From the NCBI RefSeq assembly GCF_020921035.1, contig NC_063152.1, forward strand, positions 31,805,903 through 31,869,902: a stretch of 64,000 nt of DNA, written 5' to 3'. Of this stretch, positions 1-12,639 are shown one piece after another. Made by a program: the position numbers and the translations under genes. The stretch's first letter is position 1. Each line of letters starts with the position of its first letter. The notes under the pieces are model-generated. The model did not search any database and was not told the origin of the DNA. It worked only from the letters and a program-made list of their open reading frames with translations. Origin of the DNA: Rhodamnia argentea (Eukaryota > Streptophyta > Magnoliopsida > Myrtales > Myrtaceae).

Positions 1-46
1 TGTGCTGTGCTGAGACTTGGAGATTCGGGTTCCTTTTCTTATTCAG

Positions 47-1170
47 GATGCCCGTGGAAATGATGTCGACCTCAGTACCTACAAGGGCAAGGTCTTGCTG
101 ATTGTCAACGTTGCTTCGCAGTGGTAATTCTCGGGATTTTGTGTTTATGCCCTGTACAGGAAACATCTGCTTGGACTTTAATCTTGGGGGATCTGCTTAA
201 AAGCGATATCATATTTCATGCCTTTGTCATTGAGAATTCTCTATGCAATTCTGCTTGGGAGTAGCTCAGTGTTTTAATAATCAGGTCGGTCCACCATGTT
301 CTAATTTTTTTTTTTTAATGGTATGTTGTTTGTTGCAGTGGACTGACCAATTCAAATTACACCGAACTCAGTCAGATCTATGAGCAATACAAGAATCAAG
401 GTCTCCTATGCCCTCCCCCGGTCCTGATGTCCCGTCGTATCTCATGTTTAGTGGAATACTGACCTCAATAGGATGATAAATATATCGTATTAGAAACGAC
501 GATTGGTTATTGGTATCGCTTAGCATATGGAAATTCTCGAAAACTTAAAAAGCATGTCACTCTAATGCGATGCAGGTTTAGAGATACTAGCATTCCCGTG
601 CAACCAGTTTGGAGCTCAGGAGCCGGGGACAAATGAGGAGATCCTACAATTTGCTTGCACTCGATTCAAGGCGGAGTATCCCATTTTCGATAAGGTAAAA
701 CAAATACATGAGGTCCTTTTCTGAAGATGCAGAGCGTATTGTGAACTCCTTAAGTTCTCTTAAGTTTTTTTGGAGTTGTATCTGCAGTTCCCTTATATTT
801 CCTAGTGACTATAATTTGCAGTTTGAGTTAAAAAAAAAAAAAAAAGCAAGGATGAAGAGTCTGATTGCTTTCTGTGTAGGTTGATGTGAATGGTGAAAGT
901 GCCGCTCCTCTCTACAAGTTCCTGAAATCGAGCAAGGGTGGACTCTTTGGGGATAACATTAAGTGGAACTTCTCCAAGTTCCTCATCGATAAAGAAGGAA
1001 ATGTTGTTGATCGCTATGCACCCACTACTTCTCCTCTTAGCATTGAGGTAAGAATCTAATCATCAACGGACCATAGTTGAAGTTTGTTAACTTCTTTGGC
1101 TGTCTAACCAAGGCATTGCGGTTTGTTATTAATGCAGAAGGACATCAAGAAGCTGTTGGGAGTGGCATGA
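47..1170 (+). CDS. GPX: Glutathione peroxidase (Cys type), 3' part of gene
   Basis: Plant thiol-type glutathione peroxidase, which reduces hydroperoxides with thioredoxin as the usual donor (family knowledge). Five exons are visible: 47-123, 339-400, 576-694, 880-1047 and 1138-1170 (TGA). Frames join without a break. The peroxidatic residue is Cys in VNVASQCGLTNSNY, with its codon split across the first intron, so this is not a selenoprotein. [12 protein letters not shown] and [12 protein letters not shown], holding the other active-site residues, are present. Residue 1 of the visible part follows an AG acceptor at 45-46, so the start and any transit peptide lie upstream of the window. The C-terminus KKLLGVA is normal. 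Organelle targeting cannot be judged. The gene runs convergently into the YqgF gene. Family assignment is very secure; the isoform (GPX6-like) is inferred mainly from neighbours. Confidence 0.95.
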
Positions 1171-2043
1171 GCGCTGGAACTTCTATTCCCCAGAAAGGAT
1201 GAGAAGTAATCTGAAAAATAAGCATCCTCTTGATTCATCATGAGGGTAACTCTAGATGTCTTCTTCACATGTTCTATCGTTGAGTTTGCACTCGGTTTAA
1301 TAATGTAAAGAGAACGTATGCTTGTCAATCAAATCCAGCTTCCGGTTTCCTACTGCTGTTAGAAAAATAAAGGCGCTAATTATCGCGGGTGTAACAAGTT
1401 TTAGTACTCAGGTGCTACGATGCTAGTAGATGGTTGATCATTTCTCTAGCGGAAAAAGCTTCGAATGAGCGATACATGGCACTAAAGTTAGATGAGTTTT
1501 TGTCTGTTGGATTAGACAGTCTTTGTACAGAGAGTATGGTTCCTTTTCTGTTTGTGATGTTGTCATGGGTGTCTTCACTAGAAGATGGTTTGCTTAACTG
1601 TAGAATCTCTGATGTGAGTTGAACAGGAAACTGTTTAGCTATTAGCATTAGGTACTTTTCTCTAATCAATAATTACGTAAAAAGACTTGATCGATGAACT
1701 GCCGCAGGTCATCAAAGTTTACATTAATAAGATCATTCTCGAAAAAACAGATGCGTCGACTAGAGGGTCTTCGATGTGTGTGTAGGAAAGAACTTTCTTT
1801 ACATCTACAAGATCGTCATCACTTCATTGACACGGTCTGTTGAAATCCTCCTGTGCTTTTTCCCTCAGCATACGAACCAAAAATTGCCAAAACTCGTTTG
1901 AATATCTACTTATCCCTCTCAAACTCTTTATGGTGCATTAGCAGCAGGTGGTAATGGCACTGCATATTTACCATCGCAATTTGAAGGTCACATTCAGGAT
2001 AACCTCTGAGAATGATAAAGCCCCCACAGTTCTCGCTCATGTC
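1171..2043. other. Convergent 3' intergenic region
   Basis: This holds the GPX 3' UTR and the 3' UTR of the opposing nuclease gene. Only short chance ORFs are present. I see no RNA gene or repeat. Confidence 0.6.
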
Positions 2044-5000
2044 CTATTCAGAAGACTCTGATCTCTGCTTCTTGTTGGCATAATCCAAATATCCCTACCC
2101 ATAACAAAAGTAGTGTTCAGCAACAGATGACAAAATAAAAAGTTCGCACACTGAATACTACATATCTTAAATAAACAACTGAAAGCAGAACAATAGGCGA
2201 AAATCCATCCTCACCCTTTTCCTTCTATTTGCAACAGCCTAGAGGTATTGCTAATTGCTATTCGCCAACAATGCTCAAGAGTTGCGAGGGGGGGAAAGCC
2301 TGTTCATCAGCCAAGTCCCATTTTTTCATTTCTATCCTAAACAAAACCTTTAACCTTAACAATTGTGTACTCGATCATGAAATGGTGATCTCTAACTAGC
2401 AAAACGAAAGGAGGCGGGGTGAGCTACTTTTTCCCCAGGAATATGTGAAAAGCTAATTACCTGGAGTATCCCCATAGCAGCGAACTTGTCCACTATTGTC
2501 TTCGCTGCTACTGGATGCAACGTCAAAGGTTGTAACAACAATTCCACATTCTGTAAACGGACATGCATTAGGGCCCCATGATTAATTAAAAATAACAACA
2601 AGATACTCATTTGCAAAAAGGAGTTGAATTTAGCTTTCCATGTGGGGACTGCCATTGGACCGCTAAAGAACACAAGCTAGGGGAAAGTATGGAAATGAGT
2701 CTCAATAAGGGAACTACGATCAATTTGTATAGAAGCAGAATTTAGTCAACATAGGGCTTAGGCATTGTTTGGCAAATTGGCAGCTTTGCGAGAACATTGA
2801 ATTATGTGGGAAATATACCAGAGGATATAAAAGTTAAGCCTTACACACTGAAGAATTATTTAATGTTTATGTAGTTGCTTCTACTATCACAATTCGGACC
2901 TTACAGATTGGATAGATAAGGAACTAGCTTTATGGTGCATACCTTAGTAAAATAAAAAAAGGAACTCAGGTTAAGATTTTCAAAGAGAAGGGAAAACAAG
3001 TGGCACCTTTGATGTAAAAGTTTCTTCCCAATACGTATAACAAACACCATCAAGTTTTCCTGTTTTGGAAAGCTCGTCAATAAAAACCTTCATTTGCACA
3101 GCCTGATTACAGACAACAAAAAGGATTATAAAAATTATAAATAGCATGTCAGAAAAGTTATAGAAAATAATGGTTTAAAGGAGACGTACCTCAGGATTGC
3201 CACCACGAAACCGGTCAAGAGGGCAGCCAACCACAAATCCAAGTAGCGAGAATTCAGAGACCTGCATATATACAAGGAATCAGGAACCAATCAGGCCCCA
3301 GTAAAAACATTTCCAAGACCATGCAGATTACTTCACGTACACATTCAGTAAGGATATTGTGACCCGAGACTGAGAAACAATAAGATCATTGACCAAAACC
3401 TGGCCTAGCTCCCTAAAAAACCCCAAATTATAGGTCCAATTTCAGTTCTGCTATAAACTTTTTTTTGTCTAAAAAAAAATCCCCAAAGTTCACTCTAGTC
3501 CCAATCTACCCAAGCGTCCAAAAATCAACAGTGGTTTCCTCAAGATCATCTACATCATGGCCAATTAGAGGTTCATTATCAAAATTTGCATCGTCATCAA
3601 CACCCTCACTTTCGTATGGAATAACAACAGTCTCCCGATGGTGTTGATCTTGAAGAAACTAATGGCGATTTTTGGAAGTGTCGGCAGATTTGGGACTAGA
3701 GTTAAAGTAGGGATTTTTCTTTTCTAGACAAAAAGAAAAAGTTCGGGGCAAAATTGGGATTGGCCTAAAAGTTGGTGTTTTTTTTTTAGCACCCAAAACC
3801 TAAGGTCTATCTAATTGAGATACCAAGTCTAATGATTCTAGCCCAGGTAAACATAACGCAATAACAATATCCCCTGTTTTAGATAGGAACTTATGAGGCA
3901 AGAAATTAAAGATACTAATTTCGGGAATAAGCAGTAACAAATACCAAGCCTTTAGCAGAACCAACACTGAGAAATTACTCATATTTGAGGTCCTTCACAC
4001 AACTATCCTCACAGTTGGAAGCCAGACCGAGTGCAATAAACAAAATGCTCTAGTCAACCCAAACACTTATATTGGAAAATTTTCTTTATAGGACGAATCC
4101 AAACAGTAATTCCCACAGGAACAATTCCTCCAAGAAATGGAGATACTAACACAAAAGCAGGCTGAAAGGCAGACTTACCAGACTCTGAAGATCGGTTGCC
4201 ATCAAGTCAATATTTGTCTTCTTCCTAAGCAGAACGCTGCAATTATGGCAACAACAAAGATCATTTCACAGGTGACAATCGCATATACACCACCAAGGTT
4301 AGGATACGAGGAAAGAAAATAGAAAAGTCACCCTGAGGGACAAGCTGCAGCAAATTCATGACTTCCAAGTTCCATCCTTATAAATACCAAATAACAAGAA
4401 TAGTTCTAATATAGAATCAGATTGGGAAAAAGTGCACCAGAAGTCTAAATCTTATGTATGAAATGCGATCAATTGAATCATTTGAAAAGTTTAGGACTCA
4501 ATTACAGTTTTTGAAAAAGGTTTAGTACTTGATTGAATCAATTGAGACTTTAGGATTCAATTGTATTCCATACATAAGATTTAAGACTTATACAGTACGT
4601 ATTTCCTGAATCAGATTCTTACATGGCAACCCTACAGAGAGAGGCACATACTAACATCATTGAGATAAACAACATCTGTACCAATCGTATACGCAATCAT
4701 CGTTTGGCTAATATTATCCACAACTCAATCATCTGATTAGTGCATTCCGACGCTCAATTTCTATGGAGATAAATCGCACAGGAACTGATAAAAACATATA
4801 CCACAATTCATCTTCGCCAAAATATGATACAATGTGAATGAACGGCAATACCTCAGGGGTGAGGCAATCTTGTTACTCGAATCAGAGACAGCAAGCCCGA
4901 CATACTTATCGCCAACATCCAAGCCTAGCAAACGGCCTTTTTTCTTCGTACATGCCATCAATACGTCTTGGAACAAGCTCAATGGTTTCACATACCTCAT
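2044..5000 (-). CDS. Putative pre-16S rRNA nuclease, YqgF/RuvX family
   Basis: RNase H-fold YqgF domain protein. Bacterial members trim pre-16S rRNA; plant members are probably organellar or of unknown role. Six exons on the minus strand: 5000-4852, 4224-4179, 3261-3190, 3102-3007, 2550-2461 and 2094-2044. Lengths sum to 504 bases, giving 167 residues with all junctions in frame. Motif I is GLDVGDKYVGLAVSD (about residues 26-40) with its catalytic Asp. Motif II region is GFVVGCPLDR. The last motif KTIVDKFAAMGILQGYLD has the conserved Asp and the AA..ILQ signature. The middle motif, normally W-D-E-R-hydrophobic-T, reads WEETFTSK, so Asp became Glu and Arg became Thr. The start at 5000 matches the family's short N-terminus. 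Introns contain MITEs at 3402-3792 and 4424-4607. A GC-richer stretch at 5430-5930 may be the promoter or 5' UTR. Confidence 0.9.
3402..3792. mobile_element. MITE, Mutator-like, inside YqgF intron
   Basis: A non-coding element of about 391 bases with long imperfect terminal inverted repeats of roughly 110 bases. For example GTCTAAAAAAAAATCCC near 3466 matches the complement of the stretch near 3710-3735, and CTCTAGTCCC at about 3492 matches GGGACTAGAG at about 3690. A 9-base direct repeat CCAAAACCT flanks it at 3393-3401 and 3793-3801. Nine-base target duplications are typical of Mutator-like elements. No ORF of note lies inside. Confidence 0.7.
4424..4607. mobile_element. Small MITE with 10-bp target duplication
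   Basis: A 184-base near-palindromic element. The left arm has CTAAATCTTATGTATG and the right arm its complement CATACATAAGATTTAAG; inner arms both carry a CAATTGAAT-type sequence. It is flanked by GAATCAGATT at 4414-4423 and 4608-4617. The structure and duplication length fit a Mutator-like MITE. It lies in the first intron of the YqgF gene. Confidence 0.72.
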
Positions 5001-7261
5001 CTACAAACACAATGAACCCAGCTGAGAAACTTCACTTAATGACTCAAGCTACATGCTTGGAAAATTAAGCAGAGACCAAATAGGAATATCCATCGATTCA
5101 AGCGGTGCGTTGATGTCAGAGAGACGATCTCTCACGACGCAACCCATCGATATATCTATCACTACATACTATTCGTATCTTAAGTAATACCCAATAAGGT
5201 AAACCATAAACAAGTACTGGGAGCAGCTCTACAACTAGCGGTAGCATCAGCATAGCTATTACGGGTTACGCTAAAGCACATAGCTTGCATGAGCAATGAG
5301 CTAGAGCGACAACGCAAGCTTATGCAGCACGGCGATCTTGACTGCTTTCAATTGAAAATCAAGTAAACGTACGACTGAGAGACTGAATATGGTGTAAAAC
5401 TGTCTCGCTAGTGTTCACTGAGGCATTAAAACAAACACTTGGTATGGACGGCCATATATCAGTGGCACACACAGATGGTCCTTCACGTACCGCTACTTCG
5501 TCCACTTATGGTATCGCCCGGACAACTTTGCTTTCCCAAAGGAAAATGCGATCGCGAGCGTGGATGCCACCCGCTCTTCCCCTCCTCCCCAATGGCAAGC
5601 TCGTGATCCAATCAATGAAAGTGGGCGATTCTCCGGTCAATTCGTGCCACCCTTGTTGGCCCTCATCGCCTCCTTGGCAAATTCGTGACTTCCTCCTTTT
5701 ACGCTTTCGTTGTTCTTGTGGCCCGGTTTCGATTTCACTAACACAGAGAGAAATTGCACGAGTGGACGGTCTCACTGAAATCGGGTGGAGACGGTGAAAA
5801 ACTTCCTCGCAACCGACCTTTTTCGATTCTCTCCGCCTGGTCCTCGCCGACTCGAGGTTGGGCCGGTTTAACCATCGTGAGCCGGTTAGACCCGGTTTTA
5901 TTTGAACGACTAGCCGCATGGTTCGGTTTCTCTTAGTTTAAGGCTTTAAGCTTTCGAAAGAGACAATGGAACTTTCGATTCGAATTATTATGATATTAGA
6001 AATGAGCCTCGCGATGTGCAGGAGATGTTTAAAAGTAAACAAAGTTACAAAATTTCGTATCTCTAGAATATGCGTGAAATTTATGAAGGATGCAAAATGA
6101 AAAATTACATAAATATGGGGTTAAACGAATCTACCTTCTTTAAATCGTTTCACGCTCGAAAAAGTTAGATATATTTAATAGATCAAATGTTTCCTTCTGA
6201 AATACAAGGTTCAAAGTTAGATACCAACATTTTGAGTTAAATTATTGAGGGCTCACCAAAGAAGATTAAAAATTGCCCACGAAAGTCTGAATATTCATGC
6301 TTGCAGTAGCTATTTTCACTTATTAAGCATCATTAACTATTACAGGCTTTTATCTTTTAACCTTTGGAAATCAAAATACACTTACTCCTTGCTAGGTAAA
6401 TTGAAGATAATACTATTGTAAAAAGAGTTATTCCCATTTTTTTTTTATTAGTGAGTAAGGTACTCTCAATTTTTCGTACGATATATTTTTTTTCAATGAC
6501 GAGATGTATATCAATAGTATATTTTCACGTTCACATGTATGGCTTTCGTATTTAGTTAACGCAGATCAATTATATGATATTGCACATGCTTATTTCATAA
6601 GGTCGAGGGTCGAGAGTATCGACCGAGTAATGACCGTTTTCGAGCATTTTCAAAAAAGTTGATCGTCACTTTTATGCTTTCAGTAATTTTTTTTTTTTTT
6701 TTGGGTCAAAATGCTTTCGGAAATTTAGGAGCATCAACATTCGCGGACATATTATACCTTTGAAGAATTTTTGTTGAATGGTCAAATGCAGAATCAAAAT
6801 TCTAATTTTAGTTTTAAAATTGAAAAAAAAAAAGAAAAAAAATAGCGAGTGTTTTCTAATAGGGATCAAAGATTTTTTTTTTTTGTAAAACAAAAACGGT
6901 CTTATAATTTTTTTTTTGGTCGGAAAACAGTCTTATAATTCACCTATTAACTCTAGTACCAATAATATGACCCAAAAAAAAAAAAAAACTCTAGTACCAA
7001 AAAGACAAAAAAAAAATTGAAGAAGATAATGCTGACGAAAAGAACTTACCTACCAACTCTCCACCAAAATTAAAAACCTTAAGAAAATGAAAAACATATA
7101 TAATGGTGGGTTCCATTACGCTTTAATAAATCCAGCAAATTCATTTTAATATACATATAGCATAGCATTAGAGCCATGAGGTCATGAGTTTAGTTACCCA
7201 CCCGACGCATATATAGATTGTGATTCTATGGGCTTGATCTTTCGAACGAGATGGTAATGGT

Positions 7262-7724
7262 AAGCAAGACCTGGTTCTATTCCAACAACTAGGCTACATG
7301 AGATCGTGAACTCATCAAATTAGAAAATTGGGTACTTAAATTTAAGCCTGTCAATTGGGGTGGGTTGGATCGAATTGAAAGCTGTCCGACCCAAAGCGAT
7401 CCGATTTTTACACGAAACAATTTAAGCGATTCATACTAGAATTTATGGAAGCTTTGCTTCCAGCTTTCCGTTAAGCCTTTTAAGGACGTGCCTAGGTCCC
7501 GAAAGTAAACAGTATATATGAGAAGTTCATTAACCATGGCAAAATTGTACTTTGGAAAGGCAAACCAGACTTGATTCCATTCGAGCAACTGGGCTACATG
7601 AGATCGTGAACTTCTCAAATAAGATAATTGGGTACTTAAATTTAAGCCGGTCGGCCAGGGTGGGTTGCGTCGGATCAAAAACCGTCCGACCCACTTTTTA
7701 CACAATACAATTTTAATGATTCAT
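7262..7724. repeat. Diverged direct repeat, about 300-base spacing
   Basis: Two copies of about 170 bases at 7262-7435 and 7562-7724 share CTACATGAGATCGTGAACT, then ATTGGGTACTTAAATTTAAG, then GTCCGACCCA and TTTTTACAC. They differ by scattered substitutions and small indels, so the duplication is old. No coding capacity is recognised. Confidence 0.7.
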
Positions 7725-9707
7725 ACCCAGCTCAACCTGAATTCAACACATACCCGACCCGATTCGAGTCCTAATTCTTAACAACTTTTCCTTCTCAAAG
7801 TGTTGTTTTTGAAAAGTGGGTGACTCCATAGACGGGCTCATCAAGTTGATAAGGGAGCTTGGGTGCTCAAGTCGGGTCGTGGGCTAAGACTTCACGCGAC
7901 ACATAAACAAATTGAAAACATGGGTGAGCACTCTGCTGGCGATCAACAATACCTATGTACACAATTCAGTGATTAGGTCATGAGACCGCGAAGGTGGCGA
8001 CAAGGTGAAGGGCGGCGGATCTTGCCAAGAGATGAGCAATGCCTTCACTCTCTTGAACAGGTTTGCTTCTAGGCATCGGCCAGCCATAGTGGCAGGGTAT
8101 AACTATTAGCTTCACATTTATATCTCTCTCTGGGCTCCTGTTCATCTTAATTGTCCCAAATCAAACCTATACCCAACTCAATCTATATTATTACAACATG
8201 TTCATATTTGACCCAACCTATCAAAACTAATACCCATTTACTAAACCCATTTTAAGATCTTTAAGCGAACAGGTTATTTGGATAAAATTTCTCATCGCAT
8301 TAAAAAAGTAAATTTACCGTATTAAAAATGTTCATATATAGAACAAAAAAATGCAAGAAAAACCTAAAAATCGAAAGCTCATAAATAACTAGGAAAGTGT
8401 TGTATTAGAATCCATATCGATGGTGATGTACGTGATAATTAATCGGTCCTCACCAACAAATCACCATTTATTGCGCTTGCATTTTTTATTCATACCCCCT
8501 CTTATTAGCTTGGTACGCAACTTTAGTCAAATAATTATTACTGGGCCTCACAAGCGACATTGGTAAATTTCTACAGGCCCTTGTAATCTATAATCACATT
8601 GGTGCATCCATTAGAATATAATGGACCCATCAGCAAAAAAATCAGGTACATATGCAATCCTTGAAATGGTTAATATGCTGCAATGAAAATGGATTTGAAT
8701 GTGGATGTTTCCAATCTGTTAAGATTTACATGTGTCAATGGACATGTGGTCCTACTGATAAAGGGATAGAGAGATGGAGATGTTAGTATTATAGGTGCGA
8801 GGTTTGACACCCGTGCTCTGCAAATAGGCAAAGCAAAAGCTAGGGAGAGAAGACTTACAGATAGAACAAATAATTAAAAAAAAAAGATCCACGTGTAATC
8901 AGACATTTATCTTTTGGACCCACATGAGATTCGGAGTTCAATTACTCACATATCTCTTTCGCCCATTTTTGGATTATCCTCACGTGGCTTCCATTTTGAT
9001 GTCGATACTTTGCAATTGACTATTCTAGCATCGCACCTTTAAATTAACAATTAAGCGTTGCAATCGACTCCACCTTTAAATCAACACTTAAGCGACTTCT
9101 CCCGACAGCTTAGCTTGCTAGAGAAACCCATATGATATTATTCAATAATGAAATGAAATTAAAAAAAAAATTGCTGAGATTGTTCGAACGAGCGCTCTTT
9201 AAAAACGCTAGCACAAAAGTGATACTTCATAAATCTTATCGTACGAGCAATCACTCCTAGAGTTTTGATACCGAACACAAGTGATAAGCTCCATGGATTC
9301 TCTTCGAGTTCCCTCACAAATATTGTCGAATTTGAGAAACGTTGACGCCTTCCATAATTGTTGTAGTAGTAATTGCTCAATTATTTAAGTTATATTATAG
9401 TGTCACGATGTTACATAAAGCATGGCAGTGACAAGACTGTTCTAATCATGCTTTAACTCGTGCGGTAGTGGAGTATCATTTTTGTACTAATCATTGCAGA
9501 TTTCATTCTGTCTCGCTGCTTCGCGGTACTAAACTAGGATTCGATGACTGTCAATGTCAGAAACGCACACTAAAATCCTTTTTTTTGTTGATTCTACGGC
9601 CGGCGATCGAAACATCAGTGCCAGAGTACTTCTCATTGCATTCTTTTCTTTGGGAATCATTGTCCAAAACAGTGTTAAAATTTATTGTGTCGCGGCCAAT
9701 TCAATTC

Positions 9708-9900
9708 TAGACCTTCCGATTTGCACAATTGACATATTTAAGACTAAATCGGCAACTAGTCAAATGGTTTATGATTAAATTAATATTATTAAAAAATTTA
9801 GGATTAAATGGGCAAATCGTCAAATGGTTTAAAGCCAAATTGGCACAATTAAAAGATTTGATACTGAATTGACCGTCGTACAATAGGTTTATAGCTTTTT
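9708..9900. mobile_element. Foldback element remnant, one arm only
   Basis: This stretch repeats motifs such as AAATTGGCACAATTAAAAG and GAATTGACCGTCGTACAATA, which also occur at the right end of the element at 10061-10687. No partner arm is visible, so I read it as a truncated copy. Confidence 0.5.
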
Positions 9901-10060
9901 AAACTATTTTGCATTCTTGTTTGTATTACTTTCTTGCTATATTCTTGTTGTTTGTCTTGGCAATACTTGTCCTACCTGTGTAGAAATTAACAGAATAAAC
10001 CATCAAGTGGGCAATTATCCAAACTCTAAAAATACAGTTTTGAGATTTTCTATATTTAGA

Positions 10061-10687
10061 GGGATAATTATCTAAAAAGTTCTAAATTTATGTATGTAGC
10101 GGCCAATTTAATCATAAACATTTTAATGGTATCGATCTAGTTTTAAACCTTTTGACGATTTATAAATATAATTTTTTTTTCCATTCAATTTTGATCGGAA
10201 TCGGCGACGTGGACACCAACAGTTCGACGTGACATGGCCGGTGCTAACATTGATAATTTTTAGAATTTGTATTTAATTTTTTGAATTTTTTTTAGCATTT
10301 CTTTTATTATCTTTCTTTTCTGTTTGTCTCCTTGTTTTTCCTTTTCATATGTGGCCAATTGCCGATGCTGGCAATTAGCCACGGGCAAGGGTTGCCCTCG
10401 TCGCCAGACCCTTAGCCGGATCTAGCGATGGTTAGAGTTTGGTGGGGAGGGGTCTACGTTGCCTAGGCGAAAAGAAACGAAAAAAAGAAAAGAATTAAAA
10501 AAAAAAGAACCCAAAAAATCGCTCATATTAGCGCTGGTTGTGCTATGTAAACCTGTCAACGTCCGCGTCGGTAATTTCTAGCTAAAATTGGTTGGAATAA
10601 TTACCTGGGTAAATTGACAAAATTAAACTGTTTCGAATTGAATTGACCGTCGTACAATAAATTTAGCACTTTTTTGACAATCTTGCC
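10061..10687. mobile_element. Foldback MITE-like element with GC-rich core (copy B)
   Basis: Left arm from 10061 (GGGATAATTATCTAAAAAG) and right arm ending near 10687 (CTTTTTTGACAATCTTGCC) are imperfect complements of about 180 bases. The arms include GACGTGGACACCAAC on the left and GTTGTGCTATGTAAACCTG/GTCAACGTCCGCGTC on the right. The centre has a GC-rich patch at 10360-10460 around a poly-A/T spacer. Relatives are at 22382-22902, 55952-56737 and 57127-57567. No target duplication was resolved here. Confidence 0.62.
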
Positions 10688-12224
10688 AAAATTAACTCGG
10701 TTGTGTGACAACATTTGTATATTTTTCTTGCTTATGCATCGACCATTTAGACGGATAATTCCAAATATATCATTCTCCCTAATTTTAAGGAGAACCCAAA
10801 CATATTATATCTTTCCAACCATTTGAATTATGTCTTTCCTAAGTTGAGAGATGTCAATTAATCTTATTTGATTTTATTAAGCCCCATCTCAAGATCCATA
10901 AAGTGCATTGGAGCTTTATTCCTCAAATGATATTTTGGCACGAAAAACTATGTGACATTGTCGATCACGCCATCTCAAGATAAACGAAGTCTGAATGAGA
11001 CAGAAACACAAAATGGAGGTACGAGTTATCAAATACAATGAGAATACTCGGCAAAATAATTGCTCTTTTCTTTTTTTGTTCTCCGTTGAGAATAGAAGTC
11101 GACAACCATAAAACACAAATCATGTTGAGAAAACTTCCCACGGTATTTTGGAGTTAACAAAACCATCTACTTGTTATCGATCGATAAATTCATATGTTGT
11201 TTTGTTTTAGATGGCATTGATACGAAGCAAGCTATATCACCGTTGATTTGATTCCAAGTACAAAGTGGAAAGACTCGTGAAGACCGGAAGGACCTTAATA
11301 GAGGGCGAATAAGCTAGAGTATTTTTGACCCTCGTTAGTTTTTTGTGCCCCTTTTCTTTTTGGGGCTTTAGGGAAGCCCTATGTTTCGAAGACACGTAGA
11401 TGGTCTGTACCGTAGTTTGTTTCCTCGATTCCGGTGGAGTGTGGCAGTTGTTTGATTGAATTCCGACGTCGTTTGTTGAGCATGGTTTTCTAATGTTATT
11501 TTACGTCGATGATGGGCGAGATCGTTATTTTATCATGCTTTTGCAAACACTTTTTATGTAAGGCACGAGTTGGAGTGATGTTGGTTGCAACTTCAATCTC
11601 AGTATATATCCGCTGTTCAGCAGTTTCACCGGACTGCTCGAGAACACTGGTCGGTCCAACTCCCAATTATCTAGGTGAAATCGGGCCAGACTAGGACCTA
11701 TCTATCCCTAACGATAGTTGGTCACCCAGCATCCCGACCTTTTTCTCCATCGAGGAAAAAGCAAACCTAAAGACGTCGAGATAACCACTAATGGAAGGAG
11801 ACTTGATCACAATTTGCATCTTGCCCCGAATTGAATTTCAATTCGGGAATTTTTTTCATTCCAACTTGCATGTTTGCCTCGTGATACGAGCTGACAGCTA
11901 CTTATTGTGTGGATTCTATGGACCGTACTACGTAAATGTACCCACGAGGCATACCAAATTACCATCGCCAGACATTAAATGTTCATTGTAAGATTTGGGG
12001 ACAGATCTGGAAGAGATTCTTGTCACTTCAAATTATGGCATCTCATAGTACCCCACACGCTTGCCCATCATTATTGCTCTTGATTTAAATGCCTCCTCCT
12101 GTTTTTTTTCCCCTCCTGAATAAATGCCATGGTTTTTATTGCGATGTTTGTAGTACGCAATGAAAGGAAGATCAGCCTCGACTTAATCGGTTCATGAGGC
12201 TTATAGAATGCTTCGGCAATCTCG

Positions 12225-12278
12225 GAAAAGAAAGAAAGAAAGAAAGAGAGAGAAGGAAGGAAGAAAGAAGAGGAAAGA
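12225..12278. repeat. GAAA/GA/GGAA microsatellite
   Basis: A purine-only tract that begins as GAAA units and drifts into GA and GGAA units. It is a simple repeat. Confidence 0.9.
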
Positions 12279-12639
12279 TCAATTTTGGCCAAACCTCTTG
12301 TGATGATTGATATACTCATTCTGCAACTCGCTCAGGCCGTCGCGATCCATACTAATAATTCCAGGTAAACCGAGATCGTCCTAGTCTGGAAATTCTGATT
12401 TTCGAGAAGACATGATAGTCTCGATGTTTTTCATCCGGCAACAAAGTGAAACGATATCAGCCCGACACGAAGAACTGAATAAAGAACCGAGATAGAAAAT
12501 GTTGATATAGATTTGAAACGAGCCAAGGATAAGAGGATATGTCGGCTAATCGATTTTTTTTTTCTATATGATATTCATTCAAAATGTGGTAAGTACATGT
12601 AGGACGCAATGACCAAATAAAAAACGGGATGAAAGACCA

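Noticed and set aside
5506-5919. Minus-strand 137-residue frame upstream of the YqgF gene
   Set aside because: Composition is that of a promoter or leader; it resembles no known family and has no splice link into the YqgF frame.
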